64,000 bases of DNA from Ophioderma brevispina (taxonomy: Eukaryota > Echinodermata > Ophiuroidea > Amphilepidida > Ophiodermatidae): contig JAMKCH010071751.1 in the NCBI GenBank assembly GCA_023653785.1, forward strand, positions 21,778-85,777. Direction: 5' to 3'. The position numbers were made by a program, and so were the translations under genes. The notes under the pieces are model-generated. The model was not told the DNA's origin and made no database searches. It saw only the letters and a list, made by a program, of their open reading frames with translations. Shown piece by piece: positions 24,201 to 39,200 of the stretch (its first letter is position 1; every line of letters begins with the position of its first letter).

Positions 24201-27200
24201 ATTTAGCATGCGTCAAATATGGTCTCCCCCAAATGTCGCTAACATAAGGTGACCATTCAAACTACAACTACACCAGCCACCCAACGCACACCCCCCCCAC
24301 CTTAAGGTCCATGACATGCTTTAAACATACTTATAATACCACCAAAAAAAGGTTTTTATTCATAGTATGTATGGTATCATATGTAAAACTCTGCATGAAC
24401 AGTATTGAGCAAACCGTATATTTGAAAAAATTGGGCATAATTCGATTTTTTTGACAAGCTTTCAAGGAACTTCCAAAAACGAAAGTGATTATCGCGCTGG
24501 CCGCGATGACCCCGGAACAAAAAAACAAAGAGTGACGCCCTAGTAACCAATACGGCGATACGCGTAACGCGATCATGATATCATCGTGGAACGGACGTTC
24601 GCGTGGCCCAGTTTTCCTTGCATACGTACACCGTTGACTTCTCGTCGGCCGTGTTTTAATCATATGGCTAATTTTTCTTGAATTTGGTGCCTTAAAATTA
24701 CGATAATAATGTGCTGTATTGTCGACGGTGCACCACCGGCGACCGTACCGACAAATGAGAATCAGAAATAATAGCTTTATTCAAGTTCCATACAAGAACC
24801 GACAAGGAAGATATCTGGAGTGGTGGGGGTGCGGTTAAGCCCACGTGTGAGCTTTTGTTTACAACTTTGTTAATCTGACGTCATTAACGGGTCAAATCCA
24901 ACGCCAGCAATCTTGATACGCGTTTCGCAAAACAGAGAAGGCCGTGTCAGTATTGGTATAATTTATCCTTGAGAATTTAACCCTTTCCCGATGTTCACTT
25001 TTAAAATCTGTGTTGGCGATATGATCATGATCCTGTTGAAGGGATACAAAAATGTAAAGAAATTAGAAAGTCCCTCACCGTGTCATGGACCTTTAAATTC
25101 AGCGCCGGGACAAATAGGGTAATTTTTTATCACATAATTCCAGGGTTAACTTTTTCCCTCACAATGGACATATTGGATGGACACACAGACAGAGCCATTT
25201 TATAGTGTCGAAAACCTACGCAGATTCTACTATAGTTGAAAGTTTAAGTGTTTTGTAGTTCTACTATGTATCTTCTAATGTCTTCCATGTTTTCTAATCA
25301 TGCGGGAATACTTTTGTCAATGTGATTACAAGAAGGTCGTACGGGCATGGCTGCCATTTTGTCAAATTCCCATCAACATCTATTAAGCCAAGCTTTTGGT
25401 CAGTGGCTCTTGAAATGGTTCTTCAGCAATACACAGTCACTTGAATAACCATTACCATAGCTACTGACTCAAGAAAGATAATTTGAGTTATTCTAATACA
25501 CGGCAGCACACCGATGTAGCACAATGGCGCTATTTGCACGTACAACCTTCTTGCACTCCCATGACTCTTGTATTGAACAAATTTAAAGGGTTTCGATAGG
25601 TTGGTTTTGAGCGCAAATCTTCCTCTGATCTCTTATTTTTTTTAAAATATGCGCAACCGCACACGCACTACCAAAGCTCTGTGTGTCAATCTGTAGGCAA
25701 GACCCACACTAAACACCTGATATTTGGGGATTAATCTATTTTGAGAAAGCATTTCTTTTCAAACAAAAATCATATCTTTCAGGCACAACGATACCAGTTT
25801 CAGCTTATGCGACATCATTTACCACCGACAACACAAATTCAATGGTTTCATCAATATGAATGAGGGCGGCTTTGCCAAAATGGTCCGTTTCACCTGCTTA
25901 AGTGCATGAAATAGCGCTTTGTCTTGGTTCACCCGTAACCATTCCCAGGAAGGCACATAGTCACTTGGCTTGAACCCTGGGGGCCCAGAGCGCTGACCTG
26001 CCAATAACCTGGGCTAGTCCTAATGCCCAGTATACGAGTCTTGGTCCATTTTTCAAATTGACAGCACACAATCCATTGTCTAACAAGGCGACTCGTATTT
26101 ACGCGTGCGTAAAATATGCCCCCGCCAATGTCGCGATCACTAACACGATAAATGCACTACAACACCCCACCCCCTCCCACAACATCACCTGCACCATGCA
26201 TTTCATCCACAACACCCTGCACACCTTCTCCCTCCCCAACACCCTCACCCCTCCCATAACACTCTCCCAAACACCAAAAACTAATCAGGTCGGAACTCTT
26301 CGCACGCTTCCTTCTACCAAGGTACATCATTAATATGCCTTACGGAACTCAGAAAACTTGTAACCGGCTTTGCAAGTGAAATTTTCATAATTACTGCAAA
26401 TTAGATACTTAATTAGCATATTTTACGCCCAAAATCTTAATCAGGTTGAGAACTCATCCACCCGCTTTTTTTCCACCAATTACATCATGTCGCCCGGACG
26501 GACTCCAGATAAATTATACAACATGGTTAAACTTTTATCACATAGAACAGGGAAATTTCCTAATTATTCAGAATTAGATCCTGAATTAGGTCATATTTTA
26601 ACCGCCAAATCTAATCAACTTCGAGAACTACATCACCTGTCATTCTTTCCATGCTTCTTTGCCACCAATTAACATCATTGTCCGCCCTTAAACGGAACAT
26701 CCAGATAAATCGTAACAACCTGGGTTTAAAACATTTTTATCACGACTAACGAACGACGCTGCTCATTTCATAGTCCCCCATTCCGAACTCGTTCGTGCGG
26801 CGGGGACAAAAATCAATAGAGCTAACAGTTGGGCATAGATGTATAGTACAGTGGATTGTCGTTGACCTTGCAGTAGTCTGTATTTGCCTGTCCCCCATTA
26901 GCCACCATCTGTAGCCTCATTTTAGACGATGAGCACAAACCAAATAGCAACAATTTGATATGCATTGGTGCTAGCACTGTGGCTTCAGTTAACCCCTTTT
27001 ATTTGGGCACGTGAATTGTTCATACTATTTCCCCTTAGCTACAAAAAAACCTGTTTTTTAAACGGGGCCAACCGACCCTGATTTTTCAGTTTTGCGAATT
27101 TTTTTTAGTTTGTCCAAAAATGGGTAATCCAGCCTGTTTTTTTACCCAAATTTTCATTTTGGTGTACTTTTTTTTGGGAAAATTTTGTTAAAATGTGTAA

Positions 27201-30200
27201 TTTTTTTTCTCTCTGGATTTTTTTAGATTTTGAGGCTATTTTATTAGGAGTTTAGGCCATTTTTGACCACCGGAAAAGGGGAAAAATTGCCTGACTGCGA
27301 CCCTACTTGAAAAGGGTCCGCTCACGCTCGTAAACAGGGTTTTTTTTTTGGTTGCTTTACCCTCTTTATCTGTAGCCTCTTTGCCGTATGCTATGTTTCT
27401 CCTTAATTGAACATGCAAAAATGTCGGCATCTTGCTGGCCATGGCGATCTTCTGACGGAACCACAATGGATCAAGCTCACCCATGCGTGTACCTTACGTG
27501 GAAAGGAGAGGTTTGACACCTTTGATATATCAATGCAAGAAAGGGAATATTTCCCAGCAATACCTATACTCTATTGGATCTATCTAGTACCCATAATATA
27601 TTTTGAATAAATACATGTCAAAAGAAATTCAAAGTGGGAAAACTACTGATTGTAATCCTATTAAAGTCCTATTATGGGATGTAATTGTAGAAATACGCCA
27701 AGGGACATTAGTGGAACATCCGGGGTGGGGGGGGGGCAGTTTTTGCCACCCGAGAGCTCTTTTGACCAGGACAAAAAGCTTGAAAGCTTGCATATTTTAC
27801 TTTGGAGGTGGTTATTGAATCTGCAAGTCCTGGAAAGAGTCCTAGAACTAACCTAAATCGATCTTAGCAGCCATTTTTGGAATGCCAATTTTGTTATAAT
27901 GGGGGGGGGGGGGGGGCTTGAATTCAAAGATGATCATAAAAAAGTCCATAGTTTAATTATCAGAGACAATTTCAAGTACCAAAGTTTGGTACTATTAGCC
28001 TTCTACACAGTCTATACTCTCTGTACAACATTGTATTTTTACAATGGAATAAAATTCCTGACAATATCTAATATGGGCGTATGACAAGGTTTTTAAGATT
28101 TGACCAGGGTTTTGACCGCCAACGTGGGTGACAAAATATTTGGACAAATAAAAAAAAAAAAAACAGTTTAAATATTAGAAAATGCTTTCATTTCTAGGGT
28201 CAATTTATCGGTAGTTCCTGATTTCACACAACTATTTATACAAATCTGTTGTACTGCCGTAAAATAAGAGTAATCCCTTTAAGAGTTTCAAAATTACAAT
28301 ATATTGCAACACTTCAACTAAAACAGTTTTTCTTGTACAAATTGCATATTTACTTTATTTTAAACTCAAAGTTGATATTTACCTGGACAAAACACCTATA
28401 AAAATTAACATTTTCACAAAACAATTAGATGAAGTGATCATAAAATTTTGTCTAGAAGTTTCAAAGAAGCTAATTTTACTCCCTCCTATTTACTGGTAAT
28501 GTTGCTTTAACCTAAAAGCTTTTAAATTTTCATCTGTTATTTTAAAAGGGGCATTTCATGAGCCACTACCCCCTCGTCCCCGATTTTACCTCGAACAAGG
28601 TGGATTTTTAATCTCCTGAACTGTTAGCCTTAGTAATTCTGTGTAACAAAATCTTACGTGCAAATTTGGTCGTAATCTGTAAGAATTTGCATTTTGTATT
28701 TTGGTCCGTAAACGACAGACAATTACAGCACGGTGGCCTATGGACTGTTGGGAAACCAGTGTTTGCTCATAACATAAAACCGCAAGCTTGGTATCACCTC
28801 AAATTTTGTGATAAGCTTTCTCAAGGATATCTAGTGATCCATTAATAAAACAGAAGTTCTGGACTCACGAAATGCACCTTAACGTGAAAAATCTAAGTAT
28901 GTTACCCCTAACTGCTATTTTTTAATCATAGTGTGAAAAAATGGGGGCATTATCAAACATTAACATTTTTTATAAAACATTTTGTCCTAATAAATATCCC
29001 TATAACCCTTATCCCACATCATCAAACATAAGATATAGAGATATTTTAACAAAATGTTTAACTTTAATCAACTGATTTCTCCCGATTTTTGCCACACTTT
29101 TAACCAATTTTTGGCCCTGTACAATTCATTGGAACAACATTTCAAGTCCAAGCGGTGCCTGCTTAACACTAGGTTTCTTCAAATAATGAATTCCACACCA
29201 TTTTTGGGCCCAGAAGCTTAACTTTATTCTTTATTTGAGAAGTTTTTTTTTTCGTCTAATAAATTTGCAGTCAGTATTGGGGTTAGAACTGGGGTCAGAG
29301 CCTGGTCATAATCTGTCTTTGATAAATCCAAGGCTATAAATCACAAGTTGTCACTGATACTTGTCATCTACATTAAACCATTTTTTTTGGTAGGTATGTA
29401 ATATATCCACTGAACCCGAGTATAGTCCCCATCTCGGGATTATAATCCCCCCCAATTTAGAAGAATCTGAACCTTATTATGATCCCACCTTTAGGCAATA
29501 GATTACCCTGCCATTTTTTGTTAAAATCATTACTGTGTTATTGGTATATCTTCTAGAGATTTTCTTTTACAAATTAATTACGTTCATGCTTCCGATCATA
29601 ATATTGATTCTCATTTCATGTTGTTATGTTAGGGGGTGGCGATCCAATAATCATAACCCCAATATTCCCCCACGCCCCCCCCTAAATTTTCAGGTTAAAA
29701 ACAGGCTAACTATACTTGGGTCAGTACAGTACATTTAGCTTGTCCATAAATTGCCTTGGCCTAAGTAACAAGTCATTCTTTCCACAGGCTGTAATGACTG
29801 AAATGCTCATTCAGAGTCTACAAATATATGACAAAGCTCAATTTTCAAAGCTCAATAAGTGAACTGTTGAAAAAAACTCAAAAAATTGCACACACATACA
29901 GACCCGGTTCGTTTTTCCCCAACTGGGGTGTTTACTCTAACTTAAAGTTGCTTGTTCGATCGTCTTTGGGACCCCCCTGATTTACCGCGGAGTAGATAAA
30001 TTTTGATAATCAGATGAACGGCCGTATTTTTTCTCATTGTCTTCCTGATTTCAGCTTTAATCCCTTCCATTGCTCAAGCTACTGACAAAAAACTGCCGTT
30101 TTAAATGTTAACCAATCAATATAGCACAGTTCTTAATACGGGGGGGCGTTGCCTATGTCCTTATCGCGTCTGCATCAAACCGCAAGTTTTTTCCCCCACG

Positions 30201-33200
30201 GTACCTGTGTCCTGTTATACAAGTGTCATGCTCTCATACTAAGTAATACACCGGATACACAAAAATCGGAATAAGCACCTTTAAACAGAGTCTACCAGAT
30301 TTACTGACACAGAGGTCACAGCTGCTTGTATGATGGGCCTTTTCAGGGCGTACATGGATGCTGTTATACATGACAGCACGTCTTTTAAAAAAAAGGTAGT
30401 GCTTCTCCTAAAAGCTCTATTCAAATTACGGACGTATTCATAGGTGAATTTTAAGAACCAATGCCAAGGTACAAATCAAAATCCTTCACTCTCCTAAGTG
30501 CAAATCGAGAGATTTCATGATCATGTGTCCCAAAAAATCGAAAGTAACTGATTTTTGCCATAATGTAAAGCTTTACATAACTATCCCCTCATTAAAGGAT
30601 TAACGCTGAGCAATGTTTCTTCTTCTTGGTACCAAAATTGTGAAAATTTCTGGAGGGGTGGTGTCATTATTAGGAGCAAACTATGAAATCAGCTCTAATG
30701 TTTTAATCAAATCAAAATCCCTTTTTTCTTCCTTTTATGACTTTTCCTGTTCGCCAAATACAGGTAAAATCTATTGAATGTTATGTTAAATATACATAAC
30801 TATTTTGTTCTCAAAATCTCAAAGTGTCCCCCTAAAAAACAAAGTACTGAATGTTTGCCCTGATGTACCAGCCTTGCCATTCAAAATATCCCCATCGAAG
30901 GATTAAGCTGATAAATGTTTCTTTGGTACACAATTTGTAAATTTCTAATTTCGTATAGGAAGCAAAAATACGAAATTTCAGCCTATGTTTTATTATTGAA
31001 ATTTAGGCAACTCAAATCACGCTTTTTTCTCCTCTTTTAAAAGACATTTCTGTACAAATACAAGGCAAGAATCTATTGAGTGTCCTAATCTTTATGGAAT
31101 TTACTATTTTGACACAATATTTTGGGTGGCTTCAAAATCTCTCGTCACACCTTTACCGCAGAGCTGCTCAGGGAGCTAATCAAATGCTCTTTAAGGAGAG
31201 CTGTAGGGAGCAAAACTTCACTTCGCCTTAAAGAGACATTGCTGCAGTAGTGGATTTGTCACTGTTGATGAAAAACTTTTGTCATAGCCTAATCGGGTGG
31301 ACCGTACAAATTTCTGAAGCAACATTTAATTTGGAGGCATTTAGGGTCTTTTCCTTCATTAATAATAAAGTGAATCCCCATTATGCAAATAAGCTATGAT
31401 TGAAATTAGATTAACTATTCCCCATTATCACGTTAACCTTAACCCTTCCCTAACCTTACATTATTAGCATATATTTTGATGTATCATATGAAAGACATAC
31501 CAATGGCAGATCCAGGATTTTAAAAATGTCAAAATACCCCCGTGGGGCTGAAAGGCTGTACTGGTCCAAAATAGCTCAAATGGCTGATTTGCAATAATTT
31601 GCAGCAGAACTTACAGGAGGTGCGTGCCCCCCTCCCTGGATCCATCCACGCCTGCAGACCCAGTTGAGTGCCACACAGACATACTGTATGCTGTTGTACC
31701 GTTTATTTCAAATTACAGAGGTTACAGAACCAAAGAAAACTTTGTAGGAATATACTACCAACTCATACCTGGCCAGATGTGCAAAATATTGTCATTGTGG
31801 TGAGCTAGAAAGGCTATCATATCTTCATAGGTCTTCCTAATGATGCAATTATTCTTTTATTACCCCTGTATTCGATTACAAAATCGCTGTAAAAGAGGCA
31901 CCAGACAAATTCAGAAAATCCATCCCATTTTTTTAAACCCATTTTTTTCATATCTGAGATGCTTGCTAATTGATACATTAAATTACACCCGAAGTTGAAT
32001 AAGCTGAAAATGCCGCCTTTATTTAAAGATGATTTAGTATTTGGAATGACAGACAATGGTTGGGTAACAGTAAAAAACCCTCGTATTGACCTTGCATTGA
32101 TTTCTTTTCTTTTCCTGTGCTTTTAAGTGCCCTCTAAATTACCTTTGACCTCACAAAGACCCTTGTTTCAATCATAAGCATACTGAGTATGAACTTGATC
32201 CATCACTGCACCCATCCTTCACTGTCAGCAAAGCTAGACAAAATGTAACTAAAGTGTGGTTTGATATGCCCAACAAATAGTTACCCTATGTGACTGTTAA
32301 GCAAAATCTAAAAACCAATTTCTAGCCCATCCCAATAAGAAGACAAGGCGGCCTTTTTAGCACTTTTAGACATTGGGCTTACTCCTGGTATACTGTCCTA
32401 CGACAGGGACCGTCCCTGGTCTCAATTCCCTGATCAAGTTTTTAGGGTAGAAAATGTCCCTGAACGGAGGATTGTTTCCAAGTTCGGTTCACAAGTTCTA
32501 AGTCTCTCCAAAATTCAATCAGACGACCTGAAAAGATTAACTCAATTCAAAAGAGGTGGGTGTAATAATGGGTGACAAGGATAATTCTGCTTATTGATTT
32601 GGCTCACAATAGTGTTAATGTAAAAAGCCACAAAATGGCCGTCCCAGATATCCATCAAGTACACGCTACCGGTCACCGATCGTGCACAAAAAAATTAGAC
32701 TAAATTACTGCAATGGGTCACTAAATAAAAGTCTTCTGTCTACACAACCATTTATTCTCCCTATTAATCACCTTATAACTGAAAAATAACAAAATCTAAC
32801 AAATTCTTTGTCAATTAAAGGTGGATGACCCGACTGACAGCCTATCTCCCTAACGCAATCAAAATTCAGATTTCGGTATGAGCAACAAGCCTGTATTTTC
32901 CATATAACCCCAGTCAATTTTTTTAAGCATTAGAAATGTTTTCATTTAGATGGTACATTTTAAACAAAAATTCCCCAAAGTGTGGTCGAAACCGAACCAC
33001 ATGGTGTGGTGGGTCCATTGAAATTTCTAATTGAGCATTGACACCAACAAAATAATCGGTTTTCAAGTCCTTTTCCCACCATTTTCTAGGCATTTGCTAT
33101 CCATATCTGAAAGTCTCTTCTCCTAAATACCACAGATATTCAAATATTCAGATTTTAATTGCAAACACTGGGTTTTTAGATATGATGCTGCAGCTAAGCT

Positions 33201-36200
33201 CCGGAGAGTCTGTTGTGTTACTGAAACAAGATCATAAGTGCAATATCTGCCATTTGTTAGAAATTCCTATCAAATATACACATTATTATGCCAGTCTTTG
33301 GTTAGTGGTTCTAAAATGGACCCTTCGGTGTGACACAGTTCTGGATTGCCTGAAGAACATTTCCAACGCCATTGACTTAGGGAAAGATAATTTTAGTCAT
33401 CATAACCATGGCAGCACACAGATGTAATCACATGGCACATGCCTTACAACCTTCTTCCTACCGGTCCAATTGAATTGGTTTTATCATAGGGTTATATGTA
33501 TAATTACCACTTCAGAGACATGGTACGAAATTTTAGAAGTGCATACAGATATATAGGATCTGTTTTTATGGGTTACTCAGAGGTTATATCATGTTATCGG
33601 TCATGTAACCGAGCCAATCAAGAATCGTAGAAAAGGAGTCTAGACCCCCAGGGGTTACATGACTACCACAAGGGTTTCTGAAAAATGTCAGATGGCCCAA
33701 ATTCACACACAAAAACCGAGATAATTGGCACAAGGAGTAATTGAGGACATAGAGAAAATGAATAAGGAAAATTCATTTTAAATCAGTCATTGGGCTAGCT
33801 AATTTGGGGCAAATAGTAAATTGACACAAGCCAAAATTCTTAAGTGCAACGAGAGATTTTGAATTTGAGGCACCCAAATTTGCTGTTATATAGTAAGTTC
33901 ATATCGATTAGACAATCACAGACTTTCTTGACCTTGTATTTTGCTATAGAATGTCATAAAAGAGAAAAATAGATTCTGCTTATATTTTCAATATCAAACA
34001 TAGGCTGAATTTGTATTCTCTCTATACGAATTCGAAATTTCACCAATTTTTTGGCACAAGAACATTTTCCGCTTAATATCCTTTGCAGAAGGGGATATTT
34101 TTTGATGGAAAGGTTTAAACCTTCAGGGCAAATTTTCCAGTAACTTTCCGATCTTTTTAGGGACACATGAAGAATGTTAAATCTCTCGTTGCAAATCTTT
34201 TATGAACAATACTACCAGCGCACATGCTAGCTACTACAAAATAAGAAATAAAAAACACAAAATCAGAAGTCTTTTCAAATGCTATCTTACCTAGTCTTAT
34301 GATGCCAGCCTTTGGTTCGTAGAATTTCTCTATCAATGGCTACGATGGTCGATTTACCACGATCCGGACGGCCCCACTAGCGCCACCATTTGACCTGGTT
34401 GTACTTTAAACGATACACCCTGAGGGCCTCAATAACCATGACTATATGGCATGGGTTACATGGGTTAACTTAATTGTTTATTTTTGGGTTACAAACGTTC
34501 TACTTTATAGAGTTGAGTTTATGACCTAGCGGATAGTTTAATGGCTGAATGGTCATTAGACATGAACTAAAGAAGGGGTGAATTATGTTGGCACTAAGAC
34601 CTGTACACAAAATTGAAAATGGGTCTAAGTGACCTTTTTGCCTAAAATCACATGGCTAAATATAGCATCAAAAAAATGAAAAGATGGGGCAAAATTTTGG
34701 AGACCCCATTGTCATGGATGGACATTTATCAAATTTGACCAACAATTCAACAACTAACTAACTATAGAATAAAATAATCCTTGACCTTTATGTAGCTCGC
34801 CTTTTGTATTATTAAAATAGAATCCAAGCTTGACAGTTGCGCCAGTACAGTCAAGGTGCGAAATTGACTAAAAATAGGAGTAACCCAAAGTCCTGGATGG
34901 ACAGGATAGAATTGTGGTTTTAACAGTTTTTTGGGTATTCTTCTCTATTTTCTATCTCAACTTATGTTTGAATTTTTTTCAATTCAAAATAGTACTGGGA
35001 CCCTGTTTTTCATAAGACACAAAACACTGATTTTTCACACACGTTTACAAAGATGGCGTCATGACTACTTTTTCTGATGTCATGGACGGACATGATGCTA
35101 ACAAAATTGTTGACTTGTAGAATAGGTACAGCTTTGGTAATATAACAGGGGCGGATCCAGGATTTTTGAAAAACATCAAAATTACCGGTGGGGGTGTGGA
35201 GGCTTAACTTGTCCAAAATGGGCTGTTTTTTCAAGAATTTGCAGAATTAACCCGGGAGGAGGGCGCAGCCCCTTCCCAGTCCTCCGCCCCCTCCCTGGAT
35301 CCTGCGCCTGTATAGTCAAGGTGACTATAGCTCCATTATGTCTGCACCAAAAGGATTTTTGAATACCAACTTACTTGAAATAATAGGACCAAAATATCTA
35401 TTTTTTTCTGGACGGACATAATCTTTTGCCTTTCGTAGTGTCTGTCCATGACACAAATTTATCTGAAAAACTTCTCCAAGATTTGAAGGAGAAATTGGTT
35501 TCACGTTTTTTTCCCTTTTTGTAAGATGTAGAAAAACTTCACAGAATTTCGCATCATGGTAGACTATGACTACCTACACCAGAGAAGATGTAAGGAGAGG
35601 AGATGTATCGCCAGGAATTCAAAGACTATATGTTGGGCGACCGCGGGAGGTTCCGCTAGATTGAATTTCAAGTACCCCATTAGGAATTAAGTCAACCAAG
35701 TCCCGCGAAGCTTAGATCGATTTGGTCATCAAGGTCGTGCACGCGCCTGCGCACATCATAGGTTTCCATTAACCACAAACCCCCGCATGCATCACTGACC
35801 TCGTCATTTCGAATTATGTAGTTCTCACATTCCACTGAAAATATGGGAAAATAAGAACGGCTACTATGAGACCACGTACTAAGGAAAAATAAACAAACCC
35901 AGAATCACTTCGTGACCCAGACAACATTTTCTAAGTTACAATTGTTATTTACATGCATACATGTCAGCGGCTAATGCATTTTCTAATAGGTTTAGATTTA
36001 TATAATCCCAATACTTGATACGTCCTCATATCTATAGCTAATTCACACACAACCTTATATCCCTGTACCGCAGAAAAATGCCCCCGGAAATAAACCACTA
36101 TCTACTCATTGCCGAGATGAGCCTAAACTTGAATCCGGGGCCTTCGAATTTTTGCAGATTTGTGTAAGCGCATTCAAGATACCGAAAAAGCACAATCAAA

Positions 36201-39200
36201 TAGCGAAGGAGTGCCAATTTTTAACTCCACTACAAAAAATTTGTCGCTTCTTGTCACCGAAAACGGTCGCTGATTTAGATAAGTGCCCATCGCCTTTTTG
36301 TCTTCCCACGTGGTTGTCATTCACAGGAAATGAGCGGAACTTGAGAAATGGTCGAAAAAACATGGCATATCTCCTCGAATCCGTCAAATTCCCTTACAAA
36401 TTGCCTATGAATTCACTATTTCAAACGTTCATAAATAATTCTTCGAATTCGGCCGATTTTGATGGGATTTTCAAAATGAAATATTCCTCTCTTTTTTGGA
36501 GAAAACAATCGCTTCGAAGATACGTAGTACAGACCTGTATGCAAACCCGGAAGTATGGGTAAAACGCTTGTTATAAATAACTTCTAGAAACCCTGTTGCA
36601 GTATAACACGCTCCTGTTATTATCCTCCAGTAAGATACCATTGCGATCGATCGAGTGTGGAGTCGGTCGCACCATCCCCCGGGAAAGGCCCTTTCAACTA
36701 GTGGATTGTTAAGTGCGTGACTATCAATAGGTATTGAATGATAAAACAACTTATTAGCGATTCTCGAGCGATACCCTCCTCTTCCTTACTCTTCTCTGCC
36801 TACACTTAGTCTGTTTTTTTCTTGTCAAACTGTGGCAGGGTAGCTCTTAAAAATTGTAATACTTCTAATTACCTTTTAATAGCTTTCAAGGAATTTTGAA
36901 TTTTTCATTTTGGTTCAGGCAATCAATATTGCACTCTTTTAAATAAAGGCCCTCAATTTGCCTTGTACAGATTATCTTATTTGGTAATTGAAATGCAAAT
37001 TTCAAGTGGGATACCTAAGTGTGCTTTACACACTATGGTGGGTAATGGAAATAAATTAAATGGCCCAATGAGTATAACCCAAAAGGCCAGTTTCTTAAGA
37101 TGGGATAATGCAACAACAATTGGCAATTATATTTTGACTGTTTAGAATTCTTCAAGGTTTGGGATGAACTCATTTTTAACTATTAACTAGGGCAAAACAA
37201 AAAGATATTCAAAAATAACCACCAAAACCAGGTTTCAATTTAGTTGATACACTTAGTTGGCTGAAAGCAAGGGTCAGACTTTTTGGAACAATTTTCTTTC
37301 GTGATAAATATTAATAATTTTGTTGCTTTTTCAACTTTTGGTGAATAAAGCCAACAAGAAATTTCTTTTGCCTATTTTTTCTGGTCCTGGTTTGTGAATT
37401 AACACTGTTAACACGTTCACTCATCTTCTATGGTTTAATGTACTAAATTTGACATGTGTCTTTCGTGAGCCCTCTAAAAATGAGGCCATCAAACTTAAAA
37501 TAAAAATGCATGAAGCTCAGGATTTTTGACATGGTGCACATAAGAAGTAATATTTGTTAATATAAAGTATATACTAATTTCTAAAAAGATACAAATATTT
37601 TAATATTTTTGTTTTCACATCCACAATCGGGGAACAATCATTTTGACTCTACACCCGTATGATGAGTTTTGGTGCCTTTAGATTGCATTCAGGTATCTGC
37701 ATGTTAGTGAATATTAATTGAGCTAATTTTGGCATATATCAAAAAAATATATGTGAGATAGCCCATCCTTAACTTTCTTGGTTTTTCTTTTTAGAGTGTT
37801 TTACAATGATGATATTTTATATCCTTTGTAATGCATGCTAATGGCCTCTAGCATTTATTTTCAAACGCTACTACTTAAACTGAACAATGGTCCACAACAA
37901 CTTTTGGGACATTGTTCTTGGTTCACGGTGAAGGGCAATAAAATGTTACATGGGGTCAAACTCAACTTGTTCCAATCTCGTTTAAAGTCTACCCAAAGTG
38001 TTGTTTTTGGTTATAAAGATTAAAATATGTATAGTTCTGCTCATGTATGGTTTTCGGAGTTTACATGGATCGAAAATGGCTGAAAATAGCCAACAATTCT
38101 TAAATGTTTACATTAATTACAATTTGTATTTTTTGGTTGAATGTAATTTTTTATTGATTGTTAAAATTTCAATTTTTTTTGTTGTATTTCTTTTTTTTTG
38201 GGGGGAGGGGGGAGGAAATTTTTTTATTTTTGGAACCTGCAGTTGACAATAGGGTCCCATCCCCGCTCTGATGGCATTTGTTTGAGAATGTTGAACAGCT
38301 GTCGCTGAACCTACTCATGTAGTTGCTATAGTCCCATACCAAACTATAGCATTTACTAAAAGAACAGAATAACACAGATTTCAGCTGACTCATGGTCTGA
38401 TGTTGTAAATTCAAGCCCTGCTGTAACCAATATGTGCACTTGGGCCAGGCACCTAACCATCATCACCTGCCTATCAATGAACTGAATGAATGGATGGATG
38501 ATGGATGGATGGATGGATGGATGGATGGAATGGATACCTAAAAACATAGGCCTGTCTTCTTTTGATAAAAAACCCAAAAAAACTACTGAAACCCTGACAA
38601 TCCAGCTAAAGGCAAAGGCTTAGGTACAATTAGTCAATGCTTGACACCTAAACATTCAATTAGGAGGATCTGAGAAATGAACTTCATAATTTTCGGCACG
38701 CCACCGTTGAACTATTCCGATTACACAATTTAAGAATAGGAACCAAGTACAGTTAAAATGGGGCAAGTTTGGAGTAGCAGCCACCTGGCATGGGGTCCAG
38801 GCCCTATCAAATATGCATTCATCACCATGACTGTCACTGCTTCAAGTTTTAGAGGCTGTTATTCTGAAAGAGACTAACATTTAGACCTGGGTTGTCCTAC
38901 ATGAGCGACGTTTTCCTTTCAACGTGCTGTGAAAGTTAAATGTAACGGGTTCCAGAAAAATTCCTTCCTCATGCATAGGGCCTTTCCAGCCATCCATTAG
39001 GAATTTTCTCACACCCATTTTACATCACATTTAGCGTATGTTGGGAATGAAAAAAGTCGCACTCATGTAGGACTAAGCTGGTTTAAAGGTGCAAACGAGA
39101 GATTCACATACCAGGTGTACCTCAAAATCAAAGTACTGATTTTTTGTCCTGATGTAAAACTTTCTATCAATAATGTCCCCATCTGAAAAGATTTAAGCCT

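Noticed and set aside
24331..24663. 110-codon frame inside the TTAA-flanked F8 element as a transposase
   Set aside because: No catalytic motif spacing or DNA-binding domain could be seen, and the length is too short.
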